Assembly (NCBI GenBank): GCA_964581295.1
Contig: CAZONX010000001.1
Location: forward strand, 1-64,000
Origin: JAHEEL01 sp964581295
GTDB taxonomy: Bacteria > Actinomycetota > Acidimicrobiia > Spongiisociales > UBA5794
Length of the DNA stretch: 64,000 nt
Direction of reading: 5' to 3'
Shown: positions 1-9,226 of the stretch, piece by piece
Layout of the letters: every line of letters starts with the position of its first letter
Numbering within the stretch: position 1 is the first letter of the stretch
The notes under the pieces: generated by a model
Database searches by the model: none
Seen by the model: the letters and a program-made list of their open reading frames with translations, nothing else
Told to the model about the DNA's origin: nothing
Made by a program: the position numbers and the translations under genes

Positions 1-70
1 ACAACTGTCCACCATGTCCCCGAACGCGCGTCCATGATGTCCCCGGTCTTGACACACGCAGTGGGGGGAA

Positions 71-94
71 GCGGATTCGCCTCGGCGAATCCGC
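71..94. repeat. perfect 11-bp-arm palindrome at left edge
   Basis: GCGGATTCGCC and GGCGAATCCGC flank a 2-nt loop, giving a perfect hairpin. It abuts the dispersed element that follows and lies in the 249 bp before the first gene. Function unknown; it could be a terminator or part of a mobile hairpin element. Confidence 0.6.
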
Positions 95-213
95 AGGGGG
101 GTACCGCGCGAGGCCTCATGTGTGCGGTTCTGGCTCCCAGGCCGCCCCCTCCGCTGCGCTCCGGCCTGGCAGCCGGTGCTCGCGCCTCTCCCACTGTGTG
201 GGGCGGAGGCAAA
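90..213 (-). repeat. dispersed ~115-bp intergenic element, copy 1 (reverse orientation)
   Basis: Read on the minus strand, this stretch matches the copies at 2708-2820 and 61178-61293. All three share the core GAGGCGCGAGCACCGGC (here the complement of 172-188), then a GGCCGGAGCG-type G-rich run, a GGGAGCC-like spacer, and end near an accgcgc segment. Two long flanking blocks align, so this is one element and not chance GC-richness. It precedes the first gene and encodes nothing I recognise. Confidence 0.75.
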
Positions 214-249
214 GACTGCCGCGGGCTGGGCAGCTAGGTTGGGCGCGCC

Positions 250-2691
250 GTGGCAACATCTGAGATGAGTTCTTCCGACACTTCGATTGCCGTCGAGATC
301 GTCGAGCCAGCGCGCCGGAAGCACGCTCGGTTGCCGAGCGACCTGCTGAGGATGCTCGCGGCCCTTGCTGTCGCGGTCGTAGCCGCCTTGTTCGGATTCG
401 TTCTTGATGACATCAGCGCGGGCGCCACTTCGGACCTCATCCGGGTCGCCGAGGGGCTCACGAACCCCGTTGTTGTGTCGCTCGTGTTGGCGGTTCGACT
501 TGCCGCGTTGCTGCTGCCCCTGCTGATCGTGTCCTTCATGCTCCGGCAGCGGCGCTATCGGCGGTTGTTCCTGGTGCTGGCGGCCGTGGGCGCGGCGGCA
601 CTGGTTGTGTGGTTCTTCGAATCGGACCTGCTTCGGATCTTCCAGCCGGACCTTCCCATCGGCCGGCCGGAGTGGGTGTGCCCGCCCGAGGGAGCGGACG
701 GCCCGATCGGCGGTTGTGTGGGCGCGTCGGGATTCCCTTCGGCGGTCTACCTCGCAGGATTTGCCGCCGGATTCGGAGTGCTCGCTCCGTGGGTGAACCG
801 GCGCTGGCGCTTGGCGGGTTGGATGACGATTGGAGTTTTCCTCGTTGCCCGGTCGATCGACGGCACGCGTGCCCCCATGGACGGCCTCGTGGCTGTTGCG
901 TTCGGCTACGCGGTCGGTGCCGCCGTTCTGCTCGTCTTCGCCGCACCGGATCGCCGCCCGAGGGGCTCCGACATCATCGCTGCGCTCGAGAAGACCGGTA
1001 TCAGCCTGAGTCGCCTCGAGTGGGCCGATGTGACTTCGAAGGGGTCAACACCGTATTACGCAACGACGACCGACGGCAATCGTGTGTTCATCAAGGTCAT
1101 GGGGCCGGAGGAACGAGCTGCCGACGCCATGTACCGGATGTACCGCACCGCGAGGCTCCGCGGTACCGAGCGGCGCACGGTCGCGTCGGTGCGTCGCGCC
1201 GTGGAACACGAGGCGGTGGTGTCGCTCAAGGCGCAGTCGGACGGAGTGGCGACCCCACGGCTCGTGAGCGTCGCCGAGGTTGGGCCCAGTTCGATGTTGC
1301 TCGCCTACGACGCCGTGGATGGTCGAACGTTCGATGCCGTTGCGGACTCCGAGCTGTCGGATGATGTGCTGGCGGCTGTTTGGGAGCAGGTCAACGAGAT
1401 GCGTGCCAGGCGAACGGCGCATCGGAATCTCGGGCCGGGGAACATCATGCTCGGCACCGACGGCGCGGTGTGGATCATCGACTTCGGTTTCGCTGAGCTG
1501 GCGGCGTCCGATGCCAGGCTGAATACGGACGTCGCTGAGTTGCTGTTGGCATTGTCGGCGCGAGTTGGGCCTCAGAGAGCGGTTGCAGCAGCCGTAGCCG
1601 GCGTTGGTCCCGACGCGGTGCGCAGCTCTGCACCGCGACTTCAGCCGATGGCGGTCGGTACGTCCGTCCGACAGTTGATCGACGCGTCCAAGGGTCTCGA
1701 CGAAGATGTACAGGAAGCAGTGAAGGCAGCGACTGGTCTCGAGGACATCGAGTTCGAGCCGCTCGAGCGGGTGCGGCCGAAGACCATTCTCTCGGTCCTG
1801 GGGATCGGGGCCGCCTTCTACTTCCTCATTCCACAGCTCGCCCAAATCGATCTCGGGGACATTGCTGGAGCCAATTGGATGTGGCTTCCCGTCATCATCA
1901 TGTTCTCGCTCGTCACGTACACCGGTGCCGCGTGGGCGCTCATGGGTTCGGTTCCCGACCAGCTTCCGTTCGTCCCAACGTTGTACACCCAGGTTGCCTC
2001 CTCGTTCCTCAACCGGATCACACCGGCGAAGGTGGGTGGGATGGCCGTGAACGTGCGCTATCTCCAGAAGCGGGGCATCGAGTCGGCGATCGCGGTGACC
2101 GGCGTGGGGATCTCCAACGTCGCCGGAATGGTCGTGCATGTGGCCCTGCTGCTGATCTTCGTTCTGGCGACCGGGAGCAGTGCGGACCTTCCCATTGGTG
2201 TTCCGTCCGGTGGAGCGGTGCTCGTCGGGTTGTCGGTCGTGCTGACGCTCGCCGGATTGGTCATGGTCACGCCGTGGGGCCGGCGGGTGTTCCTCCGTGG
2301 GGTCTGGCCGGTCATTCGGACAGCGTTTGGCGGAATCGTCCAGATCGGGCGAGATCCGATGAAGGTGCTCCTTGTATTCGGGGGGTCGTTCGTCACCACG
2401 ACCGCCTACCTCTTTGCGCTTTGGTACAGCATCGAGGCTTTCGGCGGAGGAATCGGCTTTCTTGCCGTTGCCACGGTGTACCTCGCAGGTTCGGCGGTGG
2501 CACAAGCTGCGCCCACGCCCGGTGGTATTGGCGCGGCCGAGGCAGTTCTCATCGCCGGGTTGACAGCCCTCGGCCTCGCGGCCGCTGTGGCCGTGCCCGC
2601 CGTGTTCTTGTACCGGATCGTCACGTTCTGGATCCCCATCGCTCCCGGTTGGGCGGCATTCCGGAAGCTGCAGCGCGACGGTGCCCTCTGA
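250..2691 (+). CDS. membrane fusion protein: PAP2-like segment, kinase-like domain, LPG-synthase/flippase-type membrane domain
   Basis: 813 aa from a GTG start; ATG at 265 is an alternative. The N-terminal third has several membrane segments and a PAP2-like stretch (SGFPSAV near residue 160) that lacks the catalytic His. Residues about 240-460 look like a RIO/APH-type kinase: Lys in VFIKV near 281, HRN catalytic-loop motif near 391, and DFG near 411. Residues about 510-813 form a multi-spanning domain of the UPF0104/lysylphosphatidylglycerol synthase membrane family. Such fusions occur in actinobacteria and are thought to act on lipids or envelope precursors; the substrate is unknown. The usual catalytic Asp of HRD is Asn here, so kinase activity is doubtful. 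Confidence 0.8.
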   Translation: MATSEMSSSDTSIAVEIVEPARRKHARLPSDLLRMLAALAVAVVAALFGFVLDDISAGATSDLIRVAEGLTNPVVVSLVLAVRLAALLLPLLIVSFMLRQRRYRRLFLVLAAVGAAALVVWFFESDLLRIFQPDLPIGRPEWVCPPEGADGPIGGCVGASGFPSAVYLAGFAAGFGVLAPWVNRRWRLAGWMTIGVFLVARSIDGTRAPMDGLVAVAFGYAVGAAVLLVFAAPDRRPRGSDIIAALEKTGISLSRLEWADVTSKGSTPYYATTTDGNRVFIKVMGPEERAADAMYRMYRTARLRGTERRTVASVRRAVEHEAVVSLKAQSDGVATPRLVSVAEVGPSSMLLAYDAVDGRTFDAVADSELSDDVLAAVWEQVNEMRARRTAHRNLGPGNIMLGTDGAVWIIDFGFAELAASDARLNTDVAELLLALSARVGPQRAVAAAVAGVGPDAVRSSAPRLQPMAVGTSVRQLIDASKGLDEDVQEAVKAATGLEDIEFEPLERVRPKTILSVLGIGAAFYFLIPQLAQIDLGDIAGANWMWLPVIIMFSLVTYTGAAWALMGSVPDQLPFVPTLYTQVASSFLNRITPAKVGGMAVNVRYLQKRGIESAIAVTGVGISNVAGMVVHVALLLIFVLATGSSADLPIGVPSGGAVLVGLSVVLTLAGLVMVTPWGRRVFLRGVWPVIRTAFGGIVQIGRDPMKVLLVFGGSFVTTTAYLFALWYSIEAFGGGIGFLAVATVYLAGSAVAQAAPTPGGIGAAEAVLIAGLTALGLAAAVAVPAVFLYRIVTFWIPIAPGWAAFRKLQRDGAL

Positions 2692-2707
2692 GTTCCTCGC
2701 TCCAGTC

Positions 2708-2820
2708 TTCTCCTCCACCACGTAGTGGGGGAGGCGCGAGCACCGGCCGCCAGGCCGGAGCGGAGCGGAGGGGGCTTTGGGGGCTCGCATCCGACAATGA
2801 GGTCGCCCGCGGTGCCCCCT
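2708..2820 (+). repeat. dispersed ~115-bp intergenic element, copy 2
   Basis: It begins 17 bp after the stop of the preceding gene. It carries the shared core GAGGCGCGAGCACCGGC at 2731-2747, preceded by a CCACCACGTAGTGGGGGAG imperfect palindrome and followed by the same G-rich run as the copies at 90-213 and 61178-61293. Extensive GC dyads suggest a REP-like or transcription-terminating hairpin. Confidence 0.75.
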
Positions 2821-2827
2821 CTTCGGC

Positions 2828-2945
2828 CGAGCATCAGCTCGGAAGCGTCTCTCCCACAGCGTGGGGGAGACGAAGAGATGAGTTCGTGCGTAGCGGCTCG
2901 TCTGGCGGACGAGCATCAGCTCGTGAGCGGCTCCCCCACCGCCGA
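2828..2945. repeat. two CGAGCATCAGCTCG hairpin units with CTCCCCCAC/GTGGGGGAG dyads
   Basis: CGAGCATCAGCTCG occurs at 2828-2841 and 2910-2923, each followed by an agcgt/agcgg spacer and a CTCCCCCAC-type arm. The same unit recurs at 61088-61101 beside copy 3 of the 115-bp element, so the two repeat types travel together. The second unit overlaps the 3' end of the MFS gene and contains its stop codon. Confidence 0.65.
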
Positions 2946-4130
2946 TATCGACGGTCTGAAAAGGAGCCAGATGAGGGGGAGGCCGCCGAACATGGCAATC
3001 GCGCCCATCACCATGGCGGTCTCGAGGCCGAAGCGGTCGGCGAAGACGCCATATCCGATGGCAGCGATCGATCGTATGGCCATCGACATCGAGAGGTAGA
3101 AGCCGTTTGCGAGGGCCCGGCTCTTCGGTGCCTGCTCCTGGACGAGCGCCATGATCACCGGCGGTACGGCGAGCAGCGAGAAGCCGACAACCACCAGCAT
3201 CGCAATCCGGACCCACCCGCTGGCAGCGAGGAACGCCAGGAGTGCGACCGGAGCAACGAGATGTCCGAAAACCAGCACCGCTTTGCGGCCGATGTGATCG
3301 CTGATCCAGCCTCCGGCGAAGGCACCCCCCACCCCGGCTGCTTCGACGATCGAGAGCGCGGCGCCTGCGAGCCAGAGACTGGTCCCGGTCTCGGTGAGGT
3401 AGAGGGGGAGGAACACCGTGACAGCCAGCATCATCATGCTGCGCATGGCGGTGAGTCCGGCGATCACCATCATGAAGTTGCGCATTCCCGCCAGCGCAGC
3501 TCTCCACGGCACTTGCTCGCCGTCGTCGCGGGTGCGTAGCGGCACGTCTCGCAGGCGGAAGTAGAGAACCACCGAGGTGGCAATCCCTGCGATCGAGAGG
3601 AATGCGATCTGCTTCAGCGACACCAGCGCCAACGCGCTCACCACGACCAGCGGTCCCAGTGTGCGGCCAAGTTCGCCACCGACCATCCAGAACCCCATGC
3701 CGCGGCCGAGTCGGTTCCCCGACAGGTAGCCGACCGCCACCGGTGCCGTTGAGTGGAACGCGGCGACGCTCAGGCCGGCGACGAGGAGCAACAGCGCGAG
3801 CGCCACGTACCCGGGAGCCCATCCGAGGAAGCTCATCGCCGTGGCGGTGACCCCGGGTCCGAGGATGACGATCCAACGCAGCGTGGTTCGGTCGGCGAGG
3901 TGGCCGATGAACGGCTGGAGCAACGACGGGAACTGGAGGAACGCCGCCAGAGACCCTGCGGCGGCGTTGGTGAGCGAGAACTTCTCGACGAAGGTCGGCA
4001 GGAGGGGAGCGAGGAACGCGGTGTAGGTGTCGTGGACGGCGTGGCCTGCGGCGATCGATGTCACCCGGCCGGTCTGGAACACCGTGCTGTCTGATGAGTC
4101 GAGGTCAGCAGGCGGGGCGGGTTCGGTCAT
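2916..4130 (-). CDS. MFS transporter
   Basis: 404 aa with about 12 hydrophobic segments and the typical MFS loop motif (GRKAVLVFG) after the central half, so a major-facilitator permease in the inner membrane. No substrate-specific motif stands out. The N-terminal ~25 residues are hydrophilic. The last codons and the stop lie inside a CGAGCATCAGCTCG repeat unit, so the C-terminus may have been reshaped by repeat insertion. A 14-bp perfect palindrome sits about 100 bp upstream and may be its operator. No neighbouring biosynthetic genes suggest a substrate. Confidence 0.85.
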   Translation of the reverse strand: MTEPAPPADLDSSDSTVFQTGRVTSIAAGHAVHDTYTAFLAPLLPTFVEKFSLTNAAAGSLAAFLQFPSLLQPFIGHLADRTTLRWIVILGPGVTATAMSFLGWAPGYVALALLLLVAGLSVAAFHSTAPVAVGYLSGNRLGRGMGFWMVGGELGRTLGPLVVVSALALVSLKQIAFLSIAGIATSVVLYFRLRDVPLRTRDDGEQVPWRAALAGMRNFMMVIAGLTAMRSMMMLAVTVFLPLYLTETGTSLWLAGAALSIVEAAGVGGAFAGGWISDHIGRKAVLVFGHLVAPVALLAFLAASGWVRIAMLVVVGFSLLAVPPVIMALVQEQAPKSRALANGFYLSMSMAIRSIAAIGYGVFADRFGLETAMVMGAIAMFGGLPLIWLLFRPSISAVGEPLTS

Positions 4131-4232
4131 CTGTTTCGCCTAGCCATGTGCACGGCCCCATGTTTACAGGCTGCGAACGGGCGGTATTCGCCGGGTCGAA
4201 TCCGCAGCCAAACGACGGGTTGCCACATCGTC

Positions 4233-4246
4233 GATAATCGATTATC
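4233..4246. promoter_or_regulatory. perfect palindrome GATAATCGATTATC, candidate operator
   Basis: A 14-bp perfect AT-rich palindrome in a GC-rich genome, about 100 bp upstream of the MFS start codon in the 299-bp gap between that gene and the PGK terminator. Shape and length fit a dimeric regulator site such as a GntR-type operator. No regulator gene is adjacent, so the assignment is inference. I see no gene in 4131-4429. Confidence 0.4.
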
Positions 4247-4375
4247 TTAGGGCGAACGGAGGTTCCGAAGTCTGTATCGATCGGAATCTGGGAGGAATGA
4301 ACACGCGGGCCTGAGTCAGGAACACACTCCTCATCGCCGAGAACGCGCCGCGGACTTCCTCCCCCGTGGCACTGG

Positions 4376-4416
4376 TTCCGGGTCGCGCACTATCCCCCCT
4401 TGTGCGCGGCCCGGAA
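4376..4416 (-). terminator. strong hairpin terminator after pgk
   Basis: TTCCGGGTCGCGCAC (4376-4390) pairs with 4402-4416 over 15 bp with a single G-U wobble and an 11-nt loop, starting 14 bp beyond the PGK stop codon. There is no long U tract, so it may be Rho-independent only in part, but position and stability fit the end of the dehydrogenase-GAPDH-PGK operon. Confidence 0.7.
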
Positions 4417-4429
4417 TCTCGTTTTCGGC

Positions 4430-5671
4430 CTACTCGGGTGCTGCCGCCTTCTCCATCGCGTCGAGCAGCGGCAGCGACTGGCCGCTGAGGAAGCGGATGA
4501 GTGCGCCGCCGCCGGTGCTGATGAAGCTGATGTCTTCCGGATCGACGAAGCGCCTGGCACTCGCTACGGTGTCGCCGCCTCCGATCACGGACTTTCCATC
4601 GGCTGCGGCGACGGCTTCCCACAGCGATCTCGTGCCAAATTCGCCGGCAGCAGACTCGTAGACCCCGGCCGGTCCGTTCACGAAGATCGTGGCGGCGCCG
4701 CCAATCGCGTTGACATAGCGGGCGACGGTCTTGCTGCCGACGTCGACGAGGAGTTCATCGACGGGCAAGCTCCCAGCGTCGATCTCGCGACGTTCGCCAT
4801 CGTCGTCGTAGGCGAAGTCGGTCGGCACCTCGATCCGGTCGCCGTAGGCGGCCAGCAGTTCCTCAGCCCGGGGGATGAACACCTCGAGGGAGCGGTCGTT
4901 GATGAACGCCTCAGTGGGTGCCCCGAGATCGGCGCCACCCGCGAGCAGCATCACGTTCGCAGTGATGCCGGTCGTGAGAATCGTGTCTGCGGTGCCGTCA
5001 GCCAGGACCTTCTCCATCATCGAGAATGCATCAGAGATCTTGAGCCCACCGAGCAGGAAGACGCACGGGCGTGGCGGGCTCTCTGCCAGGCCAGACAGCG
5101 CTGTCACCTCGTCAATCAGCAGCCGCCCGCCCGCGGTTGGCAGCAGCTCCTGGAACGCGACCATCGAAGGGGCATTGCGGTGGGCGGCGGCGAACGCGTC
5201 GTTGACGTAGATGTCGACGAGCGGGGCCAGATTGCGCACGAGGTAGGTATTGGTCATCTCAGCCGGCGTGAGCTTCACCGCACCCTCGAACGTCGACACC
5301 TCCTCGGTCAGGATCCGGATGTTCTCCAGCAGCAGGATCTCGCCATCGGCGAGCGCCGCAATGGCCTCGCGGGCAGCCGGGCCGGCAACGTCGTCGATGA
5401 ACCCAACCTCACGATCGAGCTTCTCGGACAGCCGATCGGCGTGCTCACGCAGCGACACCAGGTTGTGGTAGTCGAGCGTGTCTCCCTGATGGGCAATGAT
5501 CACCACACGGGCGCCGGCGTCCGCCAAGTCGGCGATCGTGGGCAGGCTCATGTTGAGCCGGTTGTCGTCGTTGATCTTTCCGGTCGCTCGATCGATCGGC
5601 GAGTTGATGTCGACGCGAAGCAGGACCACCTGCCCCTGCACGTCGAGGTCGTCCAGGGTCGCGATGTTCAC
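4430..5671 (-). CDS. pgk: phosphoglycerate kinase, archaeal type
   Basis: 413 aa. Interconverts 1,3-bisphosphoglycerate and 3-phosphoglycerate with ADP/ATP in the cytosol. The GTG start follows a GGAGG 8 bp upstream; longer readings run into the GAPDH gene. Motifs resemble archaeal PGKs more than bacterial ones: RVDINSPID near the N-terminus in place of RVDFNVP, AHQGD where bacteria have SHLGRP, LLLENIRI, VNDAFAAAHR, FVNGPAGV and the C-terminal STGGGA loop. It lies 37 bp downstream of an archaeal-type GAPDH, so the two consecutive glycolytic steps are co-transcribed. A terminator hairpin follows. Its product feeds SerA, encoded 8 kb away. Confidence 0.92.
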   Translation of the reverse strand: MNIATLDDLDVQGQVVLLRVDINSPIDRATGKINDDNRLNMSLPTIADLADAGARVVIIAHQGDTLDYHNLVSLREHADRLSEKLDREVGFIDDVAGPAAREAIAALADGEILLLENIRILTEEVSTFEGAVKLTPAEMTNTYLVRNLAPLVDIYVNDAFAAAHRNAPSMVAFQELLPTAGGRLLIDEVTALSGLAESPPRPCVFLLGGLKISDAFSMMEKVLADGTADTILTTGITANVMLLAGGADLGAPTEAFINDRSLEVFIPRAEELLAAYGDRIEVPTDFAYDDDGERREIDAGSLPVDELLVDVGSKTVARYVNAIGGAATIFVNGPAGVYESAAGEFGTRSLWEAVAAADGKSVIGGGDTVASARRFVDPEDISFISTGGGALIRFLSGQSLPLLDAMEKAAAPE

Positions 5672-5708
5672 CCTGCTGCCTCCTCCATGAGTTGTGCGGA
5701 ATGGTCGG

Positions 5709-6725
5709 CTACATGCCCAGGTATTCGTTGGTGAGTCCGACGGCTTCGAGGCGATCGGTCTGCATCTCCAATGCGGCCCGGATGCCGTCGATTGTCTCTG
5801 GGATGACGACGGACTCCTGCGGGATGTTGATCGCGAACATGATGTCTTTCCCCGAAAACCCGACCGTCTCTTCGAACAAGCCGACTTCGTACATGTCGCC
5901 GCGCGGGTGGCCCAGGAAGCGGGCGTAGTTGAAGAGCGACGTGTTCGTGTCGAAGCCGTCGGCAATGCGGACGACCCGGATGCGGGGGTGCGTTTTGAAA
6001 GCCTCGATCACTTCTTCCTTGGTGACCTCGCGCTTGGGCGTCGCCACGATGGTGATGATGTGCCCGTGGGTGACCGGCGTGTGGACGAGGATCCCGGTCG
6101 CATCGATGTGAGGCATGATGCTCATCAGGTCGATGGCCTGGTGGTTCGGGATGGGTTCGATCTGGAGGGTGTCCACCAGCCCACGATGGGTGTCACCGGG
6201 ATCCGCGACGCGTCGGATGATCGTGATCGCCACCTTCTCGATACCGACCGCACGGTCGAGCGCGTCGATCGTGCGAATCAGGCCGGTGGTGTTGCACGAC
6301 GTGAGTTTGAGGTAGTCCTGCCCCAGGCCGTTGTCGTAGTTGGCATAGCCGTGGAAGAAGACGTCTGCGACCTCATCGGCTTCGCCGCCCTGGAAAATGG
6401 CTTTCACGCCCGCCGCTTCATACTTCGCCTTGTTCTTCGCCCCGATACCGCCCGGCGCGGAGTCGAGCATGATGTCGACTTGCGCGATGAGGTCGTCGAA
6501 GTCCCCGACCACGGGGATGCCTGCGGCCTCGAGCGTCTCTCGAGCGCCCGGCATCGCGGCGTAGAGGTCGTAGGGCATGCCCCGCTCTGCGAGAGCCATG
6601 ACGGCCAGTGTCGGTGCGACGTCGGCGACTCCCACGAGCTCCATGTCTTCCTGACGGGCCACACCGTCTGCGAGACGTTGGCCGATCACTCCGAATCCCG
6701 CCACTCCAACCTTCACTTTGCTCAT
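5709..6725 (-). CDS. gap: type II (archaeal) glyceraldehyde-3-phosphate dehydrogenase, phosphorylating
   Basis: 338 aa, NAD(P)-dependent oxidation of glyceraldehyde-3-phosphate to 1,3-bisphosphoglycerate. The Rossmann start GVAGFGVIGQR is near the N-terminus and the catalytic Cys is at 144 in SCNTTGL, as in archaeal type II enzymes; bacterial type I GAPDH has SCTTNC. HRGLVDTLQ and the HTPVTHGHI segment also fit the archaeal family. The start is ATG at 6725 with gaaggga about 10 bp upstream. It follows the dehydrogenase gene by 19 bp and precedes pgk, forming a glycolytic operon. The type II form is unusual in a bacterium and suggests ancient transfer. Family assignment is firm; cofactor preference is not readable. 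Confidence 0.92.
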   Translation of the reverse strand: MSKVKVGVAGFGVIGQRLADGVARQEDMELVGVADVAPTLAVMALAERGMPYDLYAAMPGARETLEAAGIPVVGDFDDLIAQVDIMLDSAPGGIGAKNKAKYEAAGVKAIFQGGEADEVADVFFHGYANYDNGLGQDYLKLTSCNTTGLIRTIDALDRAVGIEKVAITIIRRVADPGDTHRGLVDTLQIEPIPNHQAIDLMSIMPHIDATGILVHTPVTHGHIITIVATPKREVTKEEVIEAFKTHPRIRVVRIADGFDTNTSLFNYARFLGHPRGDMYEVGLFEETVGFSGKDIMFAINIPQESVVIPETIDGIRAALEMQTDRLEAVGLTNEYLGM

Positions 6726-6744
6726 GTGTGCGTGTTCCCTTCGT

Positions 6745-7836
6745 CTAGGCGGTCGCGCGCATGGCGTCGACGACAGCGGTTCCCATGTCGATTGTTGAAC
6801 TCGTGCCGCCCATGTCGCGGGTTCGGGTGACTCCCGCACCGAGTGTGGCCTTGACGGCCGACTCGATGTGGTTGGCGGCCGCGGATTCTCCGAGATTGTC
6901 CAGCATCATACGAACGGCTTCGATCGTCGCGATCGGGTTCACGATGTGCTTGCCCGTGTACTTGGGAGCCGACCCGTGGATGGGCTCGAACATGGACGGA
7001 TAGTCGCCCTCTGGGTTCACGTTGCCGCCGGCGGCGAAGCCCATCCCGCCCTGGAGCATGGCTCCGAGGTCGGTGATGATGTCTCCGAAGAGGTTCGAGG
7101 CCACGACCACATCGAAGTAGTCGGGGTTCTTGACGAACCACATGGTCAGGGCGTCCACCAGGGCCATGTCGGTCTCGATGTCCGGGAAGTCCTTCGCCAC
7201 GAAGTCGTAGGCCTCATCCCAGAACACCATCGAGTAGTTCAACGCGTTCGACTTCGTGCAGTTCGTGACCCGGCCAACTGGTGCCGACGAGCCGAACTTC
7301 TGCCGACTGCGCGCCATCTCGAAGCCGTAGCGGATCGTTCGCTCGCAGCCCTTCCACGTGAAGATGCCGGTTTGGAGTGCGAAGGCATCCGGCGTGCCGC
7401 GCTTGAAGAACCCGCCGTTGCCGGAGTACTCGCCCTCGGTGTTCTCCCGAATGACCAGGATGTCAACCGTCTCGGGTGTCGCCGTCGAGATGGGGGAGGA
7501 CACGCCGGGGTAGAGCTTGATCGGGCGGAGGTTGACGTATTGGTCGAAGCCTTTACGGATGGCGAGCAGCATCTGGAGTGAGATGTGGTCTTCAACCTTG
7601 TTGGCGTCGCCGATGCAGGCGAGGAAGATCGAGTCGAATCCAGCGAGGGTCTCGAGCGCATTCTCCGGCATCATCTCGCCTTGCGCGAGATAGCGGTCGC
7701 ACGACCAGTCGAAGTTCTCGGTGTCGACTTCGAAGCCGTAGATGTCGGCGGCGGCATCGAGCACCCGCACTGCCTCATCGGTGATCTCGAGACCAACGCC
7801 GTCGCCGGGTATGAGGGCGATCCGATACGACTTCAT
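6745..7836 (-). CDS. isocitrate/isopropylmalate-family dehydrogenase, D-malate/tartrate type
   Basis: 363 aa, beta-decarboxylating dehydrogenase. Family signatures: IPGDGVG at the N-terminus, RENTEGEYSG, SNLFGDIITDLGA and EPIHGSAPKYTGK. The LRPIKLYPGVSSP segment and DHISLQ resemble D-malate (DmlA) and tartrate (TtuC) dehydrogenases more than LeuB, so NAD-dependent oxidative decarboxylation of D-malate, tartrate or a related 2-hydroxy acid is likely. The ATG start has AGGAGGTG upstream. First gene of the operon with GAPDH and PGK, and possibly a continuation of purA-purB 94 bp away. Substrate uncertain. Confidence 0.82.
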   Translation of the reverse strand: MKSYRIALIPGDGVGLEITDEAVRVLDAAADIYGFEVDTENFDWSCDRYLAQGEMMPENALETLAGFDSIFLACIGDANKVEDHISLQMLLAIRKGFDQYVNLRPIKLYPGVSSPISTATPETVDILVIRENTEGEYSGNGGFFKRGTPDAFALQTGIFTWKGCERTIRYGFEMARSRQKFGSSAPVGRVTNCTKSNALNYSMVFWDEAYDFVAKDFPDIETDMALVDALTMWFVKNPDYFDVVVASNLFGDIITDLGAMLQGGMGFAAGGNVNPEGDYPSMFEPIHGSAPKYTGKHIVNPIATIEAVRMMLDNLGESAAANHIESAVKATLGAGVTRTRDMGGTSSTIDMGTAVVDAMRATA

Positions 7837-7912
7837 GTGGCACCTCCTGGTGGCCAAGCTTCGGTGTAGCCGATGCTATCGCTTGATAGGGAAAGGGTCC
7901 ATTCGAGCACTG

Positions 7913-7930
7913 GGCTCCCTCGGAGGAGCC
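7913..7930 (-). terminator. small hairpin after purB
   Basis: GGCTCC (7913-7918) pairs with GGAGCC (7925-7930) around a 6-nt loop, directly abutting the purB stop codon. It is short and lacks a U tract, so it may only attenuate transcription into the dehydrogenase operon. Confidence 0.35.

Positions 7931-9222
<1,292 letters not shown>

Positions 9223-9226
<4 letters not shown>

Noticed and set aside
1875..3539. 554-codon open frame on the plus strand
   Set aside because: Shadow of the flippase gene and antisense to the MFS gene; low-complexity translation without motifs.
1045..3876. 943-codon open frame on the minus strand
   Set aside because: It is antisense to the flippase fusion and runs through repeats and into the MFS region. 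The translation is Arg/Pro/Gly/Asp-rich without any domain, typical of a GC-rich shadow frame.
4170..4200. tRNA-like T-loop GGGTCGAATCC
   Set aside because: No acceptor or anticodon stems could be paired around it, and no CCA or discriminator position fits.
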